Shown here piece by piece: positions 57,810 through 64,000 of a stretch of 64,000 nt of DNA. The stretch comes from Malachius bipustulatus. Its lineage: Eukaryota; Arthropoda; Insecta; Coleoptera; Melyridae. Every line of letters starts with the position of its first letter. Position 1 is the stretch's first letter. The notes beneath the pieces are model-generated. The model saw only the letters and a program-made list of their open reading frames with translations, was not told where the DNA came from and made no database searches. The position numbers and the translations under genes were made by a program. The DNA is taken from NCBI GenBank assembly GCA_910589415.1, contig OU342633.1:40058210-40122209 (forward strand), given 5' to 3'.

Positions 57810-60180
57810 ATAAAACAATAGTCTAGCATAACTGAGACAGAAATTATTATGATTTATTCCCTGCAATTATGAAAAAATGACCTTTGCAGATTCGTTCACC
57901 GGATGTTCAAAATTGGTCGTGTTGTGGAAAATTTCGAGACTAATTAGGTTTTAAAGTAATATTAAAAATTCTTGAGATGGAGTCTGCTGAGGCTGGCAGA
58001 TGTTGTGGTAAAGATCAAAGTCAAGTTCGTTTAAAAATTTCAAAAAAATGACAAATGTCAACTATCCAAGGTGAGATGTTTTCAAAAAGACAACTTTTGA
58101 GGTAAAATACCATGTAATATCAATTTTGCAACTAAAATGGCGTCTCTCTCATTTTTTCACATTTTTAAAGTAGACTGCGGCAAGTATTTTTAATAAATCT
58201 TTGTGACAGTTTGAGTTTGAGTTCTCTAAATACAATTTAATTCTTTCTTAGATAATTTAATATTAGAAGTTATTATTTATTAGCATTAAAGCATAGACAT
58301 TAAAGCACCAAGTCAGTTTCCTTCGTAAAGGAAGGACTTTGACTTCTCGAGTAAAATATTATTTTTTGTCAAATTATCGAGAAATAATTCTTTCTGGAGG
58401 TGTATTTTTAATTTCCCTCCCGTTAATTTTACATTAACAAATATTTAAAGTATTTATTCATGAAAAATTTATCGATTATAAGTTAATTCTGTTTGGTTGG
58501 ATCGTCAAATAAACCTCAAGTATTTTTTTTAATTTATTTAATTTCTATAATTACGGTTTATAAAAAAGTGTTGTAATGAAAATTTTGTAGTAGAAGTGGA
58601 AGACTCCATTATTTATATTTTTAATACCTACGAACCTAAATGATAAAAATGATTCCCTATAAAATATATTTATTTATAAATGAAGTAATATATTCTAGTC
58701 AATTTATATAAAAAGAATAAGAGGAAGAATAAGAATAAGAAGAAGAAGAAGAAGAAGAACCGAAAGTAATAATGAAATATATCAATTTTTAAATTGCAAT
58801 AAAATTGTACAAAAATAATTTATGAAGGTTACTCTCATAGTTTAATGATAACAATAAGAATAAAGAGACACAATCACTTTGATCATTACCTACTTAAGAA
58901 GAGCGTTACATCTTGGGAGTAATTTTCCTATTTTATTAATAATAAATAAATCTTTAATACATACTTACAATTTTAGGTTAGATTATATTTTTTCAAATAA
59001 TTGAAAAATTGATAAAATATAATAAAACGATGTGTTAAAGTTAATCACATATAAATTTTATTAATCGATCTTATATATTATAATATGTGTTTAATAACGA
59101 GAATTATTAAGTACCTATGTGTTTAATAAATTATATATCGATGTTTATGTAAGTAATTTCGCACATTATATGCACAATGTTGTTGTATATGGTAATTATG
59201 GTAACTTAACATACCTACCTACCTAATACCTTTAGGTAACTAATTTAGGCAATTCGAACTCTATGGTTATATGTGAAAAATTTTAAGACATTGTTATCTT
59301 TCGTATCAGGCAAAGAATTACATTGTGATTTAAGGAGCTCCGCTAAAAAAATAAAAAAAAAAAAACACTTGCAGTAAGTAACTAGCAAATATATTCTATA
59401 TTTAAATATTTATTTTTTACGTCTTTACTTTTGCTATTATAGTTCAAATTGTCTTATGAATGTCACTGTAAACGGAAAATGCACTGATCTCCATAAAGTT
59501 TTTCGTATATATGTATTGTTTATGAACACACTTAAGCACTAAAGCACAATCTGAAGGAAATTCCAACAGTAAAACTCGCGTTTTATTACTGAAACATCCT
59601 TCAAAATAAAAGCACCTAGTTTAGTGAAATTGTCGCAACTAAAACCCCCTCCCTTACCCGAAAATCCCTGATCCGGTCCCTGGCTAATCTCCCGACGTAA
59701 ATTCCAGCGAATTTAAAACCAAAGCAGACGGAGATATGAATATTTTTGTATCGTGATCCCTCACACCGATCACCCTGATTACTTCGACGGCCTAATCAAT
59801 AATTATTATTATTGGCGTGCCGCTGGAGTCTACTTCGGGTGCTCAGCCTGTTCCCGCTCTAACATGTAAATGAGTATATATTTTACTATTAGCTAATGTA
59901 AAAAACCGTATGATGTACAATATATTCGATATGATGTACTATAAATGATGTAAAAGGTGCGATCGGAGTGTCCCTGCATGGGTGACATCTCTAAGAGTAT
60001 GGGGTAACTAACTATCTATACTGACCTATGTTATTTACCGTAAAATTATTATAAATGTACAATAAAAGTCTCATCCAATAAAATGGTCTGAAAATCATCT
60101 CCTTTTTTTTCTTACTGCTTGCCTACACCCTACCTTATTATAATAATAAGTAACCTCGACTTTTTGTCAATAATTGTTGG
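57810..60180. other. AT-rich stretch, nothing recognised
   Basis: Very AT-rich, with many homopolymer runs and TACCTACCTACC at about 59212. No gene or RNA is supported apart from the separately listed AAG microsatellite. Confidence 0.4.
58708..58762. repeat. AAG/AATAAG microsatellite
   Basis: A run of AAGAATAAGAGGAAGAATA-type repeats resolves into about six AAG units ending AAGAACCG. Confidence 0.8.
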
Positions 60181-60244
60181 ATTCTTCAATCGCGATCAGT
60201 CGAGTCATTTGATGAACCAAGTGAACCAAGTGGGAACAGGGAGG

Positions 60245-60325
60245 TGACTGTCTCTAAAAAGTGGTTAAGACCTCTGGCTATAGAGCCCAAGATCGTAGGT
60301 TCGACCCTGGTTCGGCTCACACTGT
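60245..60325 (+). repeat. tRNA-like SINE head
   Basis: AGTGGTTAAGACCTC (about 60260) resembles a Pol III A box and GGTTCGACCCTGG (60298-60310) is a close B box. CTCT and AGAG flank a short loop where an anticodon arm would lie. Pairing of the other arms is poor, and a TTTTTTT run at about 60325 could end Pol III transcription. It is either a tRNA-derived SINE fragment or a tRNA pseudogene. A repeated GAACCAAGT string lies just upstream (60215-60232). Confidence 0.5.
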
Positions 60326-60796
60326 TTTTTTGAATGTTCATCAAAAATATAATAATAGATCGATGTATTGGTGCTGGTCAATGGGATTAGCGAAAAGTGC
60401 CTTGAAGGACTAATAGCTTTCGAAAAACACCTCTTCCCGCCATACATTCACCTTTGAGGTTCGCCGAGTTAAAGTTATTTTCACCCTCAACAAAATTATT
60501 GCAAAGAAAAACGTACGCCACTGACTTTTTTATATTTTTATATTTTTTTCAGGTAGCGCAGTCAAAAATATAATTATGTCTCTTAAATCATTTTCCTATC
60601 TTACTTATTTTACGAGAAAAAAACATAAAAACCGTTTTAAAGCATATCTAAAAATTGATCAAATAAAATCATTAAAATTGGCTTCTATTTGTTTTTTTTT
60701 AGAAAACGAAGCAAGATACGCAAAAATTTCAAGTACAAGAATAGCTGTGTTCTTAGTTGCTTTATCTAGAAAAAAATTCGAAAATGCCAAGAAATA

Positions 60797-61094
60797 CAGG
60801 GTGTTATTTTTTTTAGGCAAAGAACTAAAAGATTGCCACCTGAGCACGCCCCTGAAGTACTGTCTGAAACTGTAACGAATTAAAAAAATTAATTATAAAA
60901 TTAGCAACAAACTCTCAAAATTTCATTAAAATCTGTCGAGCCATTTTGTAGGTATTTATAAAAAACAAATTTTTGGTAAAATTTAAGTGTATCTCGAAAA
61001 TGAAGCTTTTTTGGACAAATTTTTATGAGGAAAAAGTTTTTTTACGCCCCCTACTACCCCTAAAATTTTGACGGTGTATTTATGATACACTCTG
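60797..61094. mobile_element. 298-bp TA-flanked MITE candidate
   Basis: CAGGGTGTTATTTTTT at the left and ATGATACACTCTG at the right are short imperfect inverted ends. TA precedes and follows (60795-60796 and 61095-61096). The interior is non-coding and A/T-rich. A 99-codon plus frame (60576-60875) crosses the left end and is treated as chance. Confidence 0.5.
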
Positions 61095-61452
61095 TATGTA
61101 CATCGCTCAGTCTATCGTATTTTTATTTCGCTTCACTGTCTATTAATTTCTATAGGATCTACTTTCGTTCGCGACTCTACACCAGTTCTTTTCCTACTAG
61201 AGTGAGATCTCAGTCATTGCCGTCGCTGGCGTATCAATGTGACTTGGACGGGCGAGGCGATTACAAAGCCACGCACCTCTCAATCCTCCTTTTAATCAAT
61301 CCTTCTTCTTCCCAAGGTGCCTATTTAGTGGAGAGGGTCTGTCAAAAAAAAAGGCTCCATCCGCCTTGGACTCGAGAATTTTTTTGATTTTTTTTTCATA
61401 AAGTTGGACCCCCTCTTCATTTTGGTGGCATTTTCAAAAATTTAATCGACGC

Positions 61453-62999
61453 CCTGGCGGAGAAATGTGCATGCGAAGACATCGGCAATGGGTTTTTTGC
61501 ATATAACTCACTTAATTCAACTCTGAGCATAGTAAATATCCTGTCGAAAAATGAAGAGCTCTCGAAGACTCGTAATTTGAACTTTGACTGGTCCAAATCG
61601 GTCAAACGGCTCTCGAGATATCGCATTTTCAATTTTAAGGCCCTTTCTTCAGGGTTCAAAATTAAAATTCAAATTGCTATAACTTTCGCTAATATTGGGG
61701 CCTCGGGCCCAACCAATGGGAGATGACATTTTGGAATGCCTCCTTTAAAATGGTATTTTTTTTCGATTCCGCCAATATTGGCAAGATGCCCGCAGAAAAA
61801 CCGATTTCCCTCCCCCCTTTTTTTCTTAAAACTGTTTTTTTGCCATGAAAGAAGGGGGTTGGGGTAAAAAATTTTTCGTCATCAGACGGGAATTTTTTTT
61901 ATCTTTGATTTGAGCCCCAGTAGACCTCGATCGGACCATTATTAAGGTCACAGGGTCACCAAACGCGTTTGGTCCTATAGAATGGCAAGGATTAGGGTTA
62001 GCGGGTTCCGCTACCCGGCATTTTTTAGGGCTAAAAACTCCCCTTTCAAGATTTTCTTACCCCATGTCGCTATCTCAATTAGGGCCTGCACGCGGACGTG
62101 ATATGTAAACCAATTAATCTAGCGTGTGTGTCTGTGAGAGAAGAGAGAAAGGAGAGGGAGCGCTAGGCTTGGCCCCCGGCTCTCACTGCTCCGCGGCTAG
62201 ATTAATTGGTTTACATATCACGTCCGCGTGCAGCCCCTAATTGAGATAGCGACATGGGGTAAGAAAATCTTCAAAGGGGACACTTAGCCCTAAAAAATTC
62301 CGGGTAGCGGAACCCGCTAACTCTAATCCTTGCCATTCTACAGAACCAAACGCGTTTGGTGACCCTGTGACCTTAATAATGGTCCGATCGAGGTCTACTG
62401 GGGCTCAAATTAAAGATAAAAAAAATTCCCGTCTGATGACGAATTTTTTTTTACCCCCACCCCCTTCTTTCATGGCAAAAAAACAGTTTGAAGAAAAAAA
62501 ATGGGGGAGGGAAATCGGTTTTTCTGCGGGCATCTTGCCAATATTGGCGGAATCGAAAAAAAAATACCATTTTAAAGTAGGCATTCCAAAGTGTCATTCC
62601 AAAGTTATAGTAATTTGAATTTTAATTATGATTTCCCCTCCCCCTCCCCCCCCTAATCGAGATAGCGACTTCAAAATTTCAGGCATCATTGAGGACACTG
62701 CTGTCTGTCGACGAAAAAAAAAATTAAGTCCCTAAGTCGATTTTTTCCATGCAAAACACGCGAACACGGACGACGGTGTATTCGCACCGCGGCGGAACCC
62801 TGAAGAAAGGGCCTTAAAATTGAAAATGAGATATCTCGAGAACCGTTTGACCGATTTGAACCAGTCAAAGTTCAAATTACGCGTCTTCGAGAGCTCTTCA
62901 TTTTTTGACAGGATATTTACTATGCTCAGAGTTGAATTAAGCGAGTTATGTGCAAAAAACCCATTGCCGATGTCTTCGCATGCACATTTCTCCGCCAGG
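61453..62999. mobile_element. 1.55-kb asymmetric foldback element
   Basis: The left arm 61453-62122 and right arm 62197-62999 are inverted copies. The outer ends are CCTGGCGGAGAAATGTGCATG and its complement; the inner ends are CCAATTAATCTAG and CTAGATTAATTGG, around a 74-bp GA-rich/GC-rich loop. The right arm carries an extra segment of about 160 bp (about 62627-62789) and lacks about 40 bp present at about 61685-61725. The same 60-80 codon open frame appears in each arm (61417-61659 minus and 62820-63005 plus), which follows from the repeat and is not strong evidence for a protein. No target duplication was identified. Confidence 0.85.
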
Positions 63000-63379
63000 A
63001 CATAACTTCAAAATTGAGTTTTAGGGGGCGCCTCAATAACAAGAGTGCCATTTTTTCTGTTATGCTTTGACAGTCATATCCTTATAGCAGTTGAATGGTA
63101 CACAGTCTGTTGCAATTAAAAATTGATCACCATTCGACACAAAATACGTTTTTATAAACTTGAGAGTGTCATACGGTTCGTGTCATTGAGTGTCATAAAT
63201 ATGAATTCTGTCCAATTCTTAAAGGACAGGAGCCGAGTTAGAATGTAGCCGAGAGTCCGAGAACATCCATTTGGCATCGTACTCAAGAATTTTACATTTC
63301 AAGAAACACTATATGAGTCGTATTTCCACTAGAGATTAGCGTCTTCATTTCTGTTAAATCCAACTCACTCAATCATTTA

Positions 63380-63720
63380 AACCTATACACCAATCAGAGA
63401 GGAGATTCGTCAATTGAATCATCGAGCAAGAAGTAACCTACGAGTTTTCCAAGAAAATCGTGTTTGGAGCGACGAATACAAACGTTTTCGTGTTTTTGTG
63501 GTTTTTGCTCTGGAAGAATCATTATTGGACCATTTTTATTAAGACGTTGCCGCGAATGCAAAAACACTCACTAGCGAACATTTCGAGCCTTCACAACCCA
63601 GTTTTGGGACTTTAAACTGATGGCCTAGATCTCGAAGACATACAGAAATGTGTGTTTCCAACAGGACGGTGCCACTTGCTACACATCACATGAAACATTG
63701 TCATCGTTCTTCACACGATT
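63380..63720 (+). pseudogene. Mariner-like transposase relic
   Basis: The clearest block, 63650-63715, reads VCFQQDGATCYTSHETLSSF and FTRF, matching the second catalytic Asp region (WFQQDGATCHTS) of mariner-type transposases. Just upstream in another frame LDLEDIQKC fits the text that normally precedes it. Further upstream IREEIRQLNHRA and VWSDEYKRFRVFVV are possible earlier parts. Stops and frame changes abound. The DLTPLDFFLWG block is missing because a LINE fragment follows in opposite orientation. Confidence 0.65.
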
Positions 63721-63734
63721 CACACACTACACAT

Positions 63735-64000
63735 TCTTTCATAGCGTGTTAAGTCCATCTTTGGACGTACGCCTCCTCTAATTCCGATTTCCATTTTTGG
63801 CGATCCATACGGCTTCGCGCATTCAGTGCAGCCCAGCTGTTATTTTACGTTATCAAACCAAACGCATCGGAGGTCTCCCCCGTAGTCTCCTGAAGTCGTA
63901 GGGCATCTACGTTAAGGACACCTCCAGCATCGCCCTTTCCATGGCGCATTGCGTTACTCGTAATCTGTAATGTTCTTTTCTGTCATCGTCCAATTTTCAG
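63735..64000 (-). pseudogene. LINE ORF2 C-terminal fragment, runs off the window
   Basis: On the minus strand, near 63960-63910 the text reads YRLRVTQCAMERAMLEVSL, then RLRGRPPMRLV, and near 63830-63770 ARSRMDRQKWKSELEEAYV followed by QRWT and a stop. These are the conserved C-terminal blocks of a common insect LINE ORF2: the RLR.TQRAMERAMLG motif, the GRPPTRW motif and the RW....EAYVQQWT end. The segment between the first and second blocks is shortened and frames differ. The 5' part lies beyond base 64000. Confidence 0.75.

Noticed and set aside
60245..60325. Functional tRNA gene
   Set aside because: The B box is good, but a complete cloverleaf and acceptor stem could not be drawn.
61417..63005. 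Matching open frames in both arms of the 61.4-63.0 kb foldback as genes
   Set aside because: The similarity is explained by the inverted repeat. No start context, splice sites or domain support a protein.

Overview
The window looks like non-coding nuclear DNA from an insect, or at least an arthropod. It is AT-rich, has no operon-like packing, and carries exons with GT/AG borders. It is full of decayed transposable elements of kinds common in insects: mariner/Tc1 relatives, TA-flanked foldback MITEs, Jockey-like LINE fragments, tRNA-derived SINEs and possible Penelope-type tails. TACCTAC/GTAGGTA strings are frequent. I cannot name the species; a hemipteran or lepidopteran would fit, but that is a weak guess.

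Only one host gene is well supported: the last two coding exons of a small LDL-receptor class A (LDLa) protein on the + strand (49937-50566), followed by a GC-rich 3' UTR. Weaker coding candidates are a proline-rich exon near 32.9 kb and a 77-codon open segment near 45.2-45.5 kb. TATA-type promoter candidates lie at 37388 and 39787; the second has a consensus splice donor about 50 bp downstream.

Layout. 0-10 kb: a mariner relic, a 147-bp hairpin MITE, a 2170-bp DD41D mariner-like element with 521-bp terminal inverted repeats and TA flanks (5547-7716), and a 986-bp foldback MITE (8867-9852). 10-20 kb: mostly unassigned, with a Tc1-like and a mariner-like pseudogene. 20-34 kb: a SINE with a perfect 12-bp target duplication, a LINE RNase H tail, a mariner fragment and long blank stretches. 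33.7-39.1 kb: LINE endonuclease, a three-copy tandem repeat, and LINE tail and RT pieces. 42-47 kb: retroelement tails, one with a hammerhead-like core, another RT relic, and dispersed repeats. 50-60 kb: the end of the LDLa gene, a tandem duplication, and an unexplained cluster of about 16 TGACTAGT-like motifs (53.5-54.4 kb). 60-64 kb: a tRNA-like SINE, a MITE, a 1.5-kb asymmetric foldback, a mariner relic and a LINE tail running off the window.

No gene network can be reconstructed. The LDLa gene's upstream exons were not found, and every transposase or reverse transcriptase is broken. The least explained signals are the TGACTAGT cluster, the hammerhead-like tail at 42.56 kb and the orphan open segment at 45.2 kb.
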